From the NCBI GenBank assembly GCA_023079485.1, contig CM041115.1, forward strand, positions 47,644,156 through 47,708,155: DNA of 64,000 bases, in the 5' to 3' direction. The position numbers and the translations under genes are program-made. The notes beneath the pieces are model-generated. The model was not told where the DNA came from and searched no databases. It saw only the letters and a program-made list of their open reading frames with translations. This DNA is from Archilochus colubris (Eukaryota > Chordata > Aves > Apodiformes > Trochilidae). Positions 1 to 14,000 of the stretch are shown here, one piece after another (the stretch's first letter is position 1; each line of letters begins with the position of its first letter).

Positions 1-3000
1 AAATGATCACAGACATTTAAAGTTAGAATCTAACTTTTTATATTATAGCAACAAGACTTTTTCATGTTTTGTTTGGAATGAGATGGCTGCATTGTAATCT
101 CTAGGTCAACAGTCTGTTTCACTTCCCCACAGCATGCGTGTACTGTAACAGACTGTGAAAGGCTGTGTTTGCGAGCCAGGCTGGTAGTTAGTGGATGGTA
201 ACTTTTCACCTAGTCTTCACTATATCTTTTTCGTAGCATCCAGTGATCTGAGCTTTGGCTCTGGTGTCCTGCCCTTGCTTCTTCAAGGGTCTGCTTCCCA
301 AGAAGGAAAAAAACTGGGTGCCCTTGAATCCCCCTCTTACAGCATAAAATCTGAGAAAGCAGAGCAGCACGAGCATAGATTTTGCTGCAATACCTAGTGC
401 ATGCCAAATGTGATAGCTTTGGATGGGTTATATTCTCTTTCCTTTGAACACTGGCTCCAGCATTTCCAGTCCCTTAGCTATCTGTGTGTGCTTTACTGAC
501 CACACAGACTGTCAGTAACTACTTCATAAACTGGTTAAGTTCATAGTGCAGTGATGGTGCCTCCAGTTCCCTTGACCTTTGTATTGAATGAGGTTCAGGG
601 TTTTTTTTTTGCTTTTAAAATGCAAGCCTGAGCTCATTATACTGCTGCTGTTTTGCGTGGTCAAATGTGGAAACTGGAATCTCTTGGTGAGCAGCATGCT
701 GTTTACTGCTCATGGGTCTGGCACAGAAGTCATCATTGTTATCTTGCCAGAAATTCACTGTTGAACTGCTCTGCCTCGGACTGCCAAGAGCCAAAACCAG
801 AACTGAGCAAAGCAGAAGGAATTGTACCTCTGTATTTTCTCCTGGCAGGTATTCCATCCTGTATATCAGAATGAAAGTTTTGGAGAAATATTTCAATTTA
901 TCAGGTCTGGTTTTAAAGGCAAATCCTTTGTTTCAGTGCTGGCAAGTACTGCAATATTACAAAAACAAAAGCAGTCTGCATTTATGCAGATTGGTATATG
1001 ATACCAAGTATCTATCTTCAGGAAAATGCCTGTTTATACAAGTTTAAATGCAACTGAGAATGAAAACTGGCACGTTTGTCTCTACAGGGCTGTTCTAATG
1101 ATAGCTAATTCTTGATGGTGCTGCCCAGGACTTCAGGGACATTGCACGTTTTGGTCTGCTTCCACCATGTAAAGAGGTTTGGGTTTAGCTGTAATGAGTG
1201 ACCAAGTCAATCATACTCACTGCTATGGCTGTTTTTCATGGTGCACATGTGCCATTAAGTTAAGGTTGTTAAAAACACAGTATTAGTTATGGGATTACAC
1301 TGTAGAAAAAGAAATGCAGACATGCATATTTGTATTTGATAGCTTTACTAGTCTTACTCCACAAGCTTTGTGCTGAATGCAAGCATTCTGTCTAGTGTTG
1401 AGTTATAGGCCTTTCTTCTTGTGTAGTCACAGTATTGATTATTTTTTGTGGGGAACAGTTTCCGCAATGGGCTTAAATCTGATGCTGATGCTGCAGTTCT
1501 GTGTGCTCAGGAAACCAGCGGGTGAGCCAAAGGCAATGATGTTTTTTCAGCCCTGAAGAAAAATAAATTACTCTAAAGGTACCTGTAAATCCTTCTTGTC
1601 AGGTGGATATTCTCTATTTCACTTAAAGAAACAGAAGAATTTCTGTTTGGGGGTTGTTTTTTTTTTTCAGTGCAGCCTATTCCTGCTGTCAGCACCATGT
1701 TCATATAATGACTTTCATAAACACACCAAACTGTGTCTTAAAAAGCAGAACTTCACAACCTTAAAATAATGCTTTTTTCTGTTGAAAACCACAGTTTCTT
1801 CTTAACTGAATCAGTGTAAAAGGAACAAAACTACTGTAACTGCAAGCATTGGAGAGAAAAGCACTGAAGATATCTCTCAATAAATACTAGGAGAGAGAGA
1901 GAGAGTAACAGATTTGGGCAGCTGTTTGCATAACTAAAATTAACAAGGTTGTTTGTAAATGTACAGGATTTCATGCAAATCCTGAGGACTTTTCTTCCTC
2001 CAATTAAATATGTGCAAAATGAAGCAAATCCTTTTACAGTAGATCTTGTAGCTGAGTTTTGCAACTTCCAGACATTAGTACAACCTGTCTTAAATGTAAT
2101 ACAGCTGTAGTTCTCTTCTCAGCCTTGGGCACTGATTCCTAAAAGATGTAAGTTATAGTTGCCCTGTTGCAGACCTATGAGTTATTCTAGAATGGATATT
2201 ACTTATAGATTTTTAGCTACAAAGAGAAACTCTCTGCATCTTTTATGTCTTTTCTATTTACATCTATTTTTTCTTTTACTTTTTTTTTCCCACTGAGTTA
2301 CTAACATTCTCCCTCTAAAAAGATGCTTGCATGTCTGTTTATGTAGGCTTGTTAGATTGACAGCTGTATTCTTCATTACCTTTTTTTTTTTTCTGGTTTC
2401 TTTGCTTCCCCATACTGTTTCCTGTTTGTTCCTCAGTGTATTGCATTTACTAAGTAGTAGCCTCAAGAACAAGGTGGTTTTGGATTAATCTTAAACGCTT
2501 ATTACCATACTAGAAATATTAAAAATAGTTTTTTGGTTGTTGAAAGCAGAAGGTTTGAAAAGCTAAACAGTACCTTTCATGTTAGATCAGTATCTCATTT
2601 ACAGCTTAGGGAATAACTCATTTCATATGGGCTTTTTATAAAACCACTTTGTGTTACAAGAATAAGTATTTGGAGAGTTATAAAGTAGAACTGCTCCAAA
2701 GGCTGCTGTTCTCTCCTAGTGCTTTGCCCAGGTTGCTATTAGCCCTTCATTCTCAGCACCGAGAGATGACTTGTTTTTGGACATGCAGTTAAATGTAATG
2801 CCTGGGTCAGTGCTGACACATGGAGCTCTTTCTGCTGGTGAACCTCAGCTGTATAGTGAGGGAAAACCTTCGCTATGGTGAGGAGGAGCTGCTTATGGTG
2901 GAAAGGAAAACAGTAGGTCTTGGATGGCATTTAGGGGGAGCTCCTGCAGCAGCTGATTTTGGGCCACAGGGAAGTTGCCTCTGAGTAGCAAACTTTTGTA

Positions 3001-4939
3001 CTAGAAGGTAGAATTTCAGGGGATACGTATGTCTTAAAAGAGTTTCAATGTAATCTTGTGTTTGTGTCCTGGACTAAAGATGTCAGAAAAGTTTTCATAA
3101 GAAAATGGAGAATTACAAGTGTAATGGATCCGGTGCAGGGTGCTAAATGCTACTCTGGGGACATACAGCTCATCTTGCTGGAAATAGTCCACAACAGGGT
3201 GAGCTTCAGCTCGTGGCGAATACCTCTTGTGGCTCAGCAAGATGCTGCATCTTCTTCATACAACTCTTTTAGAAGACACAAAAATGGAAATACCCTCTAT
3301 AGAAACTAACTGACTTGAGTGAGACTCAGGTTTGCTGGAAGCACACATTCTTTGTATATTTGTCTTTGTCCTCTGTTTCAGAGAGGACAAATATTGTGAC
3401 ATTTTGTCTTAGTGTGTTATATCTATTTAGTCTATGAAAAGTCATTAATAAGGATGGCTTGGGACAGTTGGCATGCACCCATAACACATGAACAATCAAT
3501 ATAGGATGGAGCAGGGAAACTTGTCAGGGATAAGATTCTCCTCACTGCAGCAGCTTTTATACTGCAAACCACATTTCTCCTAATGACACTCGCTCTGTGC
3601 AGTTTTTTGTGATATTGTCCCATATTTATGGCTCGTGGTTTCCTGAAAAGCTGTTTGGGTAGTCTGTGTTTCAGTGAAACAACTTTCATATGTCCTGTAA
3701 CAAATCCAAAAATGTAATGGAGTAGGTCATTTGTATTGAGTTTTAAGATGAAACAAAATGATATAGTGAGCTTTTTCCTTCTCCATGTGGAGGAAAAACT
3801 GGCTCATTTTCAACTTGGATCCCAGATTTTTGGTTTCTGAAGTCACCATTGTGGAGGTGATACTAAATTTGTTATGCATCTGATGCAGCAACACTGCCTT
3901 AGTGACAGTAAATAAAGCAAACGAATGTCTTCAGCTTTGTTCTTGTCTTTTTGTAATGTCATTAATATCCTAACAATAGCAGAGATTGTCTAAGAAAAAA
4001 AAAAGCCAAACAACTCAATAACCAGATTTGAAGACAAATAAATAAAAATATCACATGGCAAAATAATTGGACCACCAGTGTAAAGAACTTCCAGTCCAGT
4101 GATTAGGAAGCTTTTTTTCAGGAGTGCTTTGGTAGCAGTTGCTCTCAGCTACTCAGCATAAACATACCCGATAATGCAGTTTCATATCTGTTACTGGCCT
4201 TCTAAACTGATTATGTATGTAGTCATTACTGTTTTATATCTGTTATTTATCTATCACAAGTATCTGAAACTTAACTAGTTTGAGTTATTTAGTCACTATG
4301 TGATGACAGCCATCTCACCTCATGGGCAGGGAGAATGTTTCAGCCCACTCATTGCCAGGCAGGCCTCAAAAGTACTGAGATGGGTGTTGCTGTGAGCTTG
4401 GTTTGCAGAGCACGGTGGCTGCAGGGGTACGAATCAGGCAGCGTAGCCCTGGCATAGCCAGCACAGAGTTTTCTGAATGCAAACATCAATAATACACAGT
4501 ACTTCATGTTTCCTTCTGATTTCAGTTTTAATTTCTGTCTATTTAAAAGTCTAGTGCTGTTCAAAAGACCTTAGCTCCCTCAGTGAATGTACATTTTAAA
4601 GCATGTTTGTTGGGCATTGATGGGTCAGAACAATGCAGTACAAATACAGTTCTTTAGTTGTTTTGATCAACCATGTGACTCACAGAATCTTGAAATTTCA
4701 GGGGTTGGCAGGGACCTTTGAAGTTCATAGATTCTAACACCCCTGCCAGAGCAGGACCAAAACTAGGGCAGGTTACTCAGAAAATTAATATGAATGAATG
4801 AGAATTTCCTTCTTGGCCTGTGCTTTTTTTTCTTACAAGTTGTGTTGTGGTAATGACATTAAAAATACAACGGGCAAAAGCAAAAGGGTCACTTCTGTTA
4901 ATATCATAAATATCAGTGTTTCTGAAATTGTCTCTGTAG
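1..4939 (+). other. IQGAP2: IQGAP2 upstream intron (5' end outside window)
   Basis: No coding segment recognised. It holds a (GA)n run at 1891-1905, several T tracts and a decayed CR1 tail near 4681-4775. The short open frames here resemble no family I know and have no codon or splice support. The acceptor TCTCTGTAG at 4931-4939 closes it. Confidence 0.8.
4681..4775 (-). mobile_element. CR1 LINE 3' tail, decayed
   Basis: The plus strand reads as the complement of a CR1 3' end: ACAGAATCTTGAAATTTCAG, then a GGTTGGCAGGGACCT-like block, then CCCCTGCCAGAGCAGGA. This is the familiar CR1 3' untranslated tail in reverse orientation. Only about 95 bp survive, with several substitutions, so it is an old fragment. 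Confidence 0.75.
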
Positions 4940-5096
4940 GTGGATGGAAGTCTGCTTGGAAGAAGAGCTGCCCCCAACTACAGAGCTGGAGGAAGGCTTA
5001 AGAAATGGTGTTTACCTTGCCAAGCTTGCAAAATTCTTTGCCCCTAATGTGGTGTCAGACAAAAAGATCTATGATGTGGAACAGGCACGTTATAAG
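4940..5096 (+). CDS. IQGAP2: IQGAP2 exon W1 (CH domain, first part)
   Basis: Enters with one base completing a codon, then reads [20 protein letters not shown] and continues to EQARYK; it ends in phase 0 before GTAATA. This is the start of the calponin-homology fold of IQGAP proteins, which makes the actin contact. The segment [20 protein letters not shown] is nearly invariant in IQGAP1 and IQGAP2. From comparison with human this is probably the third coding exon of the gene. Confidence 0.96.
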
Positions 5097-8000
5097 GTAA
5101 TAATTTTTTCAGTTCTCCCATCAACAAGACATTAAAAAAAAAGAAAAAAAAAAAGATCTGTTTCCCAACTCAAATATTCCCAAGCATGGCTGGTTAACTT
5201 TCTGCATCTTTTGGAAGACTGTCACGGCTAGATGGAAGACACACAATACTAAGAACCCAGCATGATAAGTTAGAAATATTTTATCCTTAGGAAAACTGCT
5301 AGTGTCACTTAATATTTTTAAAGCTGAACAAATCACACACCTGGCTCCAGGCAGAACATGAGCTTTACCATTTGAGCTTTACCATTTAAGCAATTACTTT
5401 TTTATTAGGAATAGGAGCCAAAAGCTAGTCAGTAATTAAACTTCATACCTATTCCAAATTTTCCACATCTTGTATAGGAGGACATTGATTTCATTAGATA
5501 ACAGAATCATGGAATCATAGAATGTCTGGTTGGAAGGCACCACAAGGGTCATCTGGTCTAGCCCTTGTAATATTATTGTTTATATGAGATGTTTCAGCAT
5601 GCCCATCAAGTTGAGACTTAAAACTTTCCAAAGTGGGAGAAGATCTCTTGGACTTAAATTACCAAATTTAACACTAAGAAACAAAGCAAGCTACCAGTAA
5701 TTAAGTTAAGCTTGCTACCTGTGTGAGCTATTCATTACCTCCAAAGCTCTCAATAACATAGGAAAAAAAAAATATATACATATATATGCAGTAGTCCAAC
5801 AGTGGAATGTACTATGTCGACATATAGAGACGGCAGAAGAAAATTTAAAGTAAACTTTAAGGTGTAATTACTAGCTGTTTTTTGAGAGTTGAGAAATTAA
5901 GCTGTTCTGGGTTCCATATGGTTAACAGAATAGTTGTTAAGAATCCTGGTTACATTTAAATGCTTCTCTGGAAATCTCCAAACCTTGAATTAAAGTACTT
6001 TGTTAGTTTTCTCCTATAACTGCTGCTTGTATAGGCTATAGGAGGAGGGCCAGGCAGGCAGGTAGGTCAGGTGAGTGCCTTAAAGCTCCCTATTGGTTCT
6101 CCTTCACCATAGGGCTGCACAGTGTCACCATTTCTGTATTGTAGAGATACTGGTTCCTGATATTTGGTAGCTAGCCTTTACTCCCAAAGATTACTGAAGG
6201 GCTGTACATATGGCCACTTAGTTGCAGCCAACCCAGATGTGTACAAGTCTGGCTTATGTTACCTAAAAGATCTGGACAGAGTGGGGTTACTGATGTTTCA
6301 GAATGCTCCATTAGCAGGACTGCAACCATGACATTTTGGTCTCCAGATTCAAGCAAGGGAAAATTGCCTGAACTCAACTTCAGGAGGTAAAAATGGAAAA
6401 GAAACAGGAGGACTGGCAACTAGAAAACATGCTGTGTGTAACTTTTATCATCTTTTCCTTCTACATTTCCAATAGAGATCTGGCCTTCATTTTCGGCACA
6501 CTGACAACACTGTGCAGTGGTTAAGAGCAATGGAGTCCATTGGTCTGCCTAAGGTAAGGCTATAAATTCTAGCACAGGAACTGACTCAAGACATTGACTG
6601 GGATCTCCTTTCACCTTCTTTTGCATAAATGCTTTCTTACAGTAAGTCCACAGGGAGGGTAATTGAGGAGAGACACCTGAAGAGAGGAGGTAATGCTGAA
6701 AGCAGTAGGAGTTTCAGTGATGATGCTGCTGATGTGTGTGGGCTGGGGTTGCTATGGAAGAGCAACACGGGAGGAAATACCCAGGGTACTTCTCCCATGG
6801 GAAGCAAGGACCCTAATAGTGTCTTAGCCACACCTTAGTGCTAGTACAGCAGTCTCTGTGGGGGACTGAAAAAAATATTTTAAACCAGGAAACTTAAAAG
6901 TCCACTTCCTGTAGATGACTACCTCTCATCATGTTTCCTGCTGTTTCCTCCTCTTAATATGTTGCAGTTCCTCTGCCTCTACCCTGTTTGCAAGCTGTCC
7001 CTTGCACCTGCATTGCTATGCTGCAGCTCCTCTTTCAGCAGTTGCTTTCTTGGGTCACCTTTAATATTCATCCCCATGAGCTGTGGATGGGCACAGCAGG
7101 AATGCCTGAAGGGCTTCAGGGGCAGGTGGACAGTCTCCGTGGCTTGCTACAGGTGCCCACAAGTATAAAAAGGGGACCCAAGGCTGCTATCAGAAAAGTT
7201 AGAGGCAGGGAGGGTCCTGCCTTTCCCAGCTCAGGCTTTTTTTTGGGTCTGATTTAAGTCCTCTGTTCAGATGGCTGATTTCCACCCTGCCATGCCTCCT
7301 CTAAATTTTTTTCTTCTGTTGTGGATGATGGTCATGGCCAAAAAAAGCTTTCCCAAGTCTCCCTCCCCAAGCTGTTGTGAGCAAATGATGAAGAGGGCAC
7401 TGTGTTCCTGACTTACTCAGTCTTGGCCTACTAACTGTGGGATAGTGCAGCTCCCAGTGCCTGGCCTGGCCTGGAAGGATGCTGCCAGCTCTCATGGTTA
7501 GCTAGATCTTTTATTTTACTTTTTGTAGAGAAACAGTGTTCAGTGACTGGGACCAAGGCCAGGTACAAATTAGTGGTAGAACCAGAACTGGAACTTATGT
7601 TGTGACTTCTTGGCTAAATTGCCCAGTATTACTCTCTCTGAATATCTTTCTCTGTAAATGGTGTATTCAAAAAGTTAGGGATGCTAGCAATTAGAATTGT
7701 GTATTTTTAAGCCACACTTGATAGGTTTGGCTCACAGTGAAGCTTTGCAAATTGTAACCACATCCCTGGTTTTGGGTGTCTCTAGGAGGACAAGCCCTAT
7801 TTCTGAGCTTGTGCTGAATCAACTTTTCTAAAAATCTCAATGAAATACTGTCTTATTGAGTAATTCTTTTGCTTTATTAAATTCTTCTTTATGAAAACTA
7901 CTGATACATTTAAAATAACATCAGAAGACACCTGGTTCATAACTGCATAGAAGCAATAGCTGAAATTCTGTAAGTTTTAAGGTATGGTTCTGCAGAGACC

Positions 8001-11000
8001 TCATTTAAGCCATTTTTCTGCACAGTAATGTATCTTTTAACTCTAACTTCTTAATTGTTTTTTGTGTTTTAGATCTTTTACCCAGAGACTACAGATGTCT
8101 ACGACAGGAAGAACATCCCTAGGATGATATATTGCATTCATGCTCTAAGGTGAGTGGTGACAGGAGGAAAAGTTGAAGTACCTGCCAAGTGCAGTAGTGA
8201 AAGTCTTGAATTGGCTTTAGTGTGATCAGTATACCAAAATCTGTCAGAATTTACAAGTTCATTATCTTAAAGTTGGAGACAAGTCTAATTTTTCCGGGAT
8301 TGTTGGCCAAATTATTTTCAAAATGGAAACGAAGGACTTGAATTTGGCCCAGTAAGGATAACTCCTCAAAAAGGACACGTTAATTTCAAACACACACTGC
8401 AGGAGAAGCTGAATGAACAAAAACTTAGCAAAATATTTGTTTTAAACATGGGGCTGACATGCTGATCAGAGTGAAAAAGGTAATGAACTGACATCTTTCT
8501 GTCCTGAAAGAGAAGCAAATAATTACTGGATTAATGTAAAAATCAACATTTTCCAAGATTAAGTTTGCAGCATGATTCTGAATGTAAAGTCAGGAAGGCT
8601 TTGATCACACCACTGAAAGAAGTGCCTAAATTTTTTTAATGTCTTGCTGTAAGGGTTCTAAACATTTGGAAAATCAAAAGTATTGAACATCTGCCTTGTG
8701 CTGTCCCAGAGACACTGGTGTTGGCAGAGAGCTCCTCCCATTTGTGTCTCTTCTAGACCCTTTCCTGCTCACTGAGACCTTTTTATTACTTCCTTGCAAC
8801 TAGGCTTGTGAAGAACATAATTCACTTATGCCCCAAACTTTTGTGTTCCTAATGGTGTTCAAAGGCACATCATCTGCTCCAGAGTTGTAGGTCAGAAACA
8901 GTTGTAGGCCTGCATCTCATTCAGAATGTAAGAATCGAAGAAACTATTGTTGAGCTTCATTTATTTCCATACCTTCTCCTAAAATGCACATTGTATGTCC
9001 TTCAGTGGAGTCTTGCAAATACACCCCTTTGTCAGTATTGAATGATACACGGCCTACATTGAAAGCAGTCTGGGAAACAAGAGAATCAGGACAGGGCACT
9101 TGCTTCGCCAGCAGAATTCCCACTTGTGTTGGTGTCTGAGGAACACTAAGCTGCAGGAATCCAGTTCTGTTCCCCTTTTGCTGTTGTTGTAACTACCAAC
9201 TTGCTGACATCTGTGTACCCAGCTGCTTTGCCTCTGGGTTTGTCAGAGCATCCCCTCCAGGGAAACAGGTTCACTGACCCTGGGAAAGAGGAAGGACCAT
9301 GTCCCTGTTGTTTTAGGGTCCAGCACCACCAGAGTTGCAAGCAAGCTTTTTACTTTTGCAGCTGTAGCATATGCAGGCCATACGATCACTATATGAAGGA
9401 TCACCATTGGGTTTAAATGCTAGGTTCTAATGTATCTTGGAGGACATACTCAAACTTCAAAGGCTTATAACTTGGGAAAACTCAGAAGTTTGAGGTGAGG
9501 AGTTGACCTACTGTCTGTTCTTAGTTGTTACCAAGTCATTACTCCAAAGTAGCGTGATTTTGGAGCTCTGTAACAGAAGTATGTAAATTTAATACAGGAG
9601 ATTTTTTTTATTCTCCCTCTTGGAAATCCTGAAGCCATTTTTAGTCAATTTTTTTCTATGGTAATTAATTTATGTATAGTCAGTGTAAATAATTTGAGTG
9701 CTAAAAATTGGTAAGTTTCTTTTTAATTGCCTTCTTAAGAAGTATGAAATATCATTACCTGTATGTAACAGGAAAAAACAGCTCAATCTATCCAAAAGAT
9801 CTGCTTGACATCTGGAATGTTAACACTCCACAGCAAAAATCTTCCAGTTATCTGGGATCTTGTTGTTCTCTAGGCTGCTAGAGGGCCCCAAAATAGGCAA
9901 TGACTCTAAGCAAAATAGTTAAATATACTATAGGATAAGTCCTGTTTCAAGTCTGAAATGAAGACCACCGTATTTGCGTTATGTGAAACAACTTGCACTG
10001 TCAAATACAGCACCACTTTGGCTAGGAAGGAGAAACTTTACAAGTGATTTTTAGACTCCTGTTGAATGTAATTACCTTCTTGTTTTTCTCCTGTTGACGC
10101 ACCAAAATTTAAACCCAGCCTGAAAAATACAAAGGCATAGGTCTCCTTCCTTGTACCATTTCTCTTGTGAAAGCTGATTTGGATTTTTTCCTCCACTAAA
10201 TTAAGTTAAGAATTGCTTAATTTCAACTAAGATGCTAACAGTAATTCCTGTTTATAAACAGGAATGCTTATAAAATATTTTGGATTTTTTGTTGTTTTTT
10301 TTTTTTAATCTGGAGAAATTTACTTTTTAAATGATCTTTGCAAGCAGATCACTGCTGTATCTTACGCTGGACAGCTTCAAAACATTGCCAAGGAAGCAGC
10401 AGAATAACGTGCATTTTTTAAAATTCATACTCTTTCCAGACCTGTTTCTTATGTTATACATGACCTAAGCATGAAACAAGACCTGGGATCCTCTGCCTGA
10501 TACAAACTGCAGTTCCACATGATTAATGCAAAGAGAACTTCACCTAGGAACTGGTCTTCCCCCTTTGATTCTCCCTTGCTCCTGATGCCTCCTATCCAGC
10601 TTTCTTATCCCCAAGACCCGGTGCTTTTGATTTTATGTGGGCTCTGTGAGGTTGAAGTGACATTGAAAAAGCATTAAGCAAGCTTTTTCAAATAACAAGT
10701 GAAATTATGCCTTATTTCTCTGTGCCCTGATTTAATGTTACCTGCAAGACTCGAAGTACATTTTCAGCACCATCTGGTGGTCAATGTGTTTATCCAAACA
10801 AAGGAGCAGAGGAAGTAACTCACATGGCTCCAATGTCTTCCTGGAAGTGTTGAATAGCAAAAATGAGTCCCTAATGTTCATACCACTATTTCTTCTTTTG
10901 TCTTTGTATTTTGGGGCCCCCAGAAAAGCCAGTCTAGCCCCATGCTGCTGATGATTTCTGTAACTCCTTCATCCAGGGCTATGTCCCTGTCTCAAGCTTT

Positions 11001-14000
11001 GAGTGAAACTTCTTTAAAAGCCCACAGGACAGACTGGGCTGATGGAAGAGCCTATTTTATTACTATAGTCATGTGAGTTTATTCCTTTTATAGCTAACTT
11101 CAAGTGAAGACTGCTTTGAAAGGTGGGAATGGCAGTGGCAATTATTTTGAGGGGCTGTAGCAATCAGAAGACTGTCAGCCTACGTAAGGTGTGCTTTTGT
11201 GTCCATCCAGGTCATGAAAGGACAGATGAGTAGCTTTGGTAGCATGGAATATGAAATGTTGAATTCACAAAACTTCTTCGTGCACTGAAACAGAAGTGAT
11301 GGCTACAAATACTTGTTGAAATATCACCCTGTCATTTTCTAGTAGCAAAAAAATTCAATGACACAAAAGAGAATTGTGCCCCTCTATAAACAAAACCCCC
11401 AAACCACAATTCTCCTAGTAACAAAGGTGCTGGTGATTTGTCTCTTCAGCTGTTAATTACAGGCATGAAACAGTGCAAATCAAAAAAAGTACAGAGATTC
11501 AAAGATATAAGCTGTACCAAAAGTTATTCAAGTCTTGATCTTTTTATTTTCCTATAACTATCTTCCAGTAAGGTTTTCTTTTTGTTTACACATACTCTGT
11601 GATACTAATTACACTGCGAGTTCCTGTCTCTAAGAGATGCTTCCTTTAAACACCAAGTCAAAAAAGGCTTCTCTTTCTGTAAGGCTTAAAACCAGAAGCT
11701 AAAGAAAACTGTAGGGTTAATTTGTTCCTTATTGGTCCATGAAAGTCAAGGGTTAAAAGACAAGCTTTGTAAAAGTGCTTTTCTCTTACAGAAAATTAAC
11801 ACCTCAGCCGAGTGCAAGAATATAAATTCTAATTTTCTTTTTTGCAGTTTGTATCTGTTCAAACTAGGATTAGCACCACAGATTCAAGACCTACTGGGAA
11901 AAGTAGACTTCACAGGTAATAAACTGCTTAGCTATTATTCCATTAGATGGTTTCTTTACCCAGTAAATCTGCTAAGATTGTGCATATTTTCCATTATGGT
12001 CTTTCTCCTCCCACAAGGTTGTTCTGAACACTTCCTAATTGAATATGTGGGAGGATGCTATTATTAATGAATGCCAGTCTCTGAAGGAGAGAAGGGAGTG
12101 AATTTGCATGGAATACTTGTCATATCTTAGATTCTTTCAAAATGTGGATGAAAAATTGTGAAGAAACCCTGGTCATAAGCACTTAATCTATCACACATGT
12201 ATTTGTAGGTATGATGATGAATAATTAAGTTGTCTTTTCTGATAGTACTTTTTTTTTTTTTTAATGTGAACAGAGGAAGAAATCAGCAACATGCGAAAGG
12301 AGCTAGAGAAATATGGCATACAGATGCCATCCTTTAGTAAAATTGGTGGGATCCTGGCCAGTGAATTATCAGTGGATGAAGCTGCATGTAAGTGCGTCTC
12401 TTGTTCTGTTTTCAGCTGGATAATTTGACAGAATGCTAACAAAATATTCTGAGTTTTAATTCACTTAGTTTGCCACCTCCTAATAAATAACAAGAAAAGC
12501 AAGTAACTTTTCACTATCACACTGCATCATTCTTCTGAGACCTCTTGTAATTTTTCAGTCTTTGTTTTTTCATTGTTTAATATCTCCATTGAGAAGTGCT
12601 ACCAGAAACAAAGATTTCTTGCAATCTTTTGCATGGGTTTAATATTCTGGTAGCTAGTGCTCCTCTGGAATGGTGAACTGAGCTGTTCATCAGCTGTGTG
12701 CCCCTGCACTATAGTGGGTACTATGGATTTGTCTATGTGAACAAGGTGTCTTCTCTGTGCTTCCTTCCTGTGTTGAGCTCTTGCAGTTCTTCTCAAACAC
12801 TGGATCAGGTTGCTGTGATGACGAAGCCTTTTTCCAGACAGACAGCTCTCTCATATAGTGGTGCATAAGTGAAGGAAACACTCTTCCACGGGCACCTTTC
12901 AATATGTTTGACTGCTGGCATGGGACCCACGATATGGTAGAACCCCACTGGAAGGCATGTCCAGCTGTTGCATCTGAAATAAGGTTTCCCTGTGTAGGGG
13001 AACTGATGCACAGTTATGGTTCTTTTGAGTCTGCCTTGAACAGCCTCCCTCTCATAACTGAAGCTTAATGCTATTTTTTTTTAATGCTTCCCAAGCCTAT
13101 CCATCTGTAAATCTTTTTTTTTTTTTTTTTTTCTGTTTCATCTTTTTGAGGGATGAAGTGTTATCTTCTAAAAGGAAACTTAAAATTGCTCGAAATTGGT
13201 CGAACTGACATGACATGAAGTGTATCCACTTAAATCCACACTTGAGCACTAGTTACTTTGTTCAAAATTCTAGCCTCATTCAGAGCAGCAAATTGAAGAA
13301 GGGAAGGACTGGCTCGAGTACGTTCCGTGCCACAGGGGGTCATTGCTACCAGCCAGTAACTACTGCAAAATGCACATGGGAGGTCGGGTGAATTGTTATT
13401 ATAATTAAGTTCTGTTGTCACTCTGTTAAGCCTTGCAAAGTGTCATGATTGAAACAGGCTGATTCATTATGTAAGTGTGCTGAAATTTCCAGGCCTTAAG
13501 TTAAAACACACTTCCTTGTGTTGATTGGCGTTGTGTTGTAGCTGTAGCCTAATATGTGCATGTTTCCGCATGTTTTTAAAATATTTCCTTTGGAAGGGGG
13601 GAGGGGGGGGTAGTTTGTCTCCTTTTTTAGCAATTTTTCAGAGACATAGCGGCTACCATGCACTTTTCCAGGGAGCTTCCTTCCTATATTGAAGATGAAA
13701 GGTCTGCAACTTCCTTCTCTGAAAGCTTATTAATAGTGTGTGTAGGGTTTCCTTTAACTTCTGAAGTGTTTTCAGTATTCTATAGAAAAGCCAGGTTTCC
13801 TGCTGCTGGTGCATTCCCTTTGGGTAAGGAGACTTTTACAGATAACATGCCCTGCCCCAGAACAGGAAACATCTGCTATGGGAACCCTCATGCACTAAGG
13901 AGGTTGAATGTGGAGATCCTGCTGGAGGAAAGGGTCTACTGCTCTTCTTCCAAAATGGAGTAAATGAAAGGAAATACAAAGCGAATCATTCTGCAAACAA

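Larger units (their letters stand above)
8150..11847 (+). other. IQGAP2: IQGAP2 intron W3-W4
   Basis: A 3.7 kb intron with no gene or recognisable transposon. Two short motifs stand out and are listed separately: a perfect palindrome at 10244-10265 and a CTCF-like site at 10765-10783. Confidence 0.8.

Noticed and set aside
13658..13963. 101-codon plus-strand open frame in an IQGAP2 intron
   Set aside because: No family resemblance, no splice or promoter support, and a length expected by chance in 64 kb.
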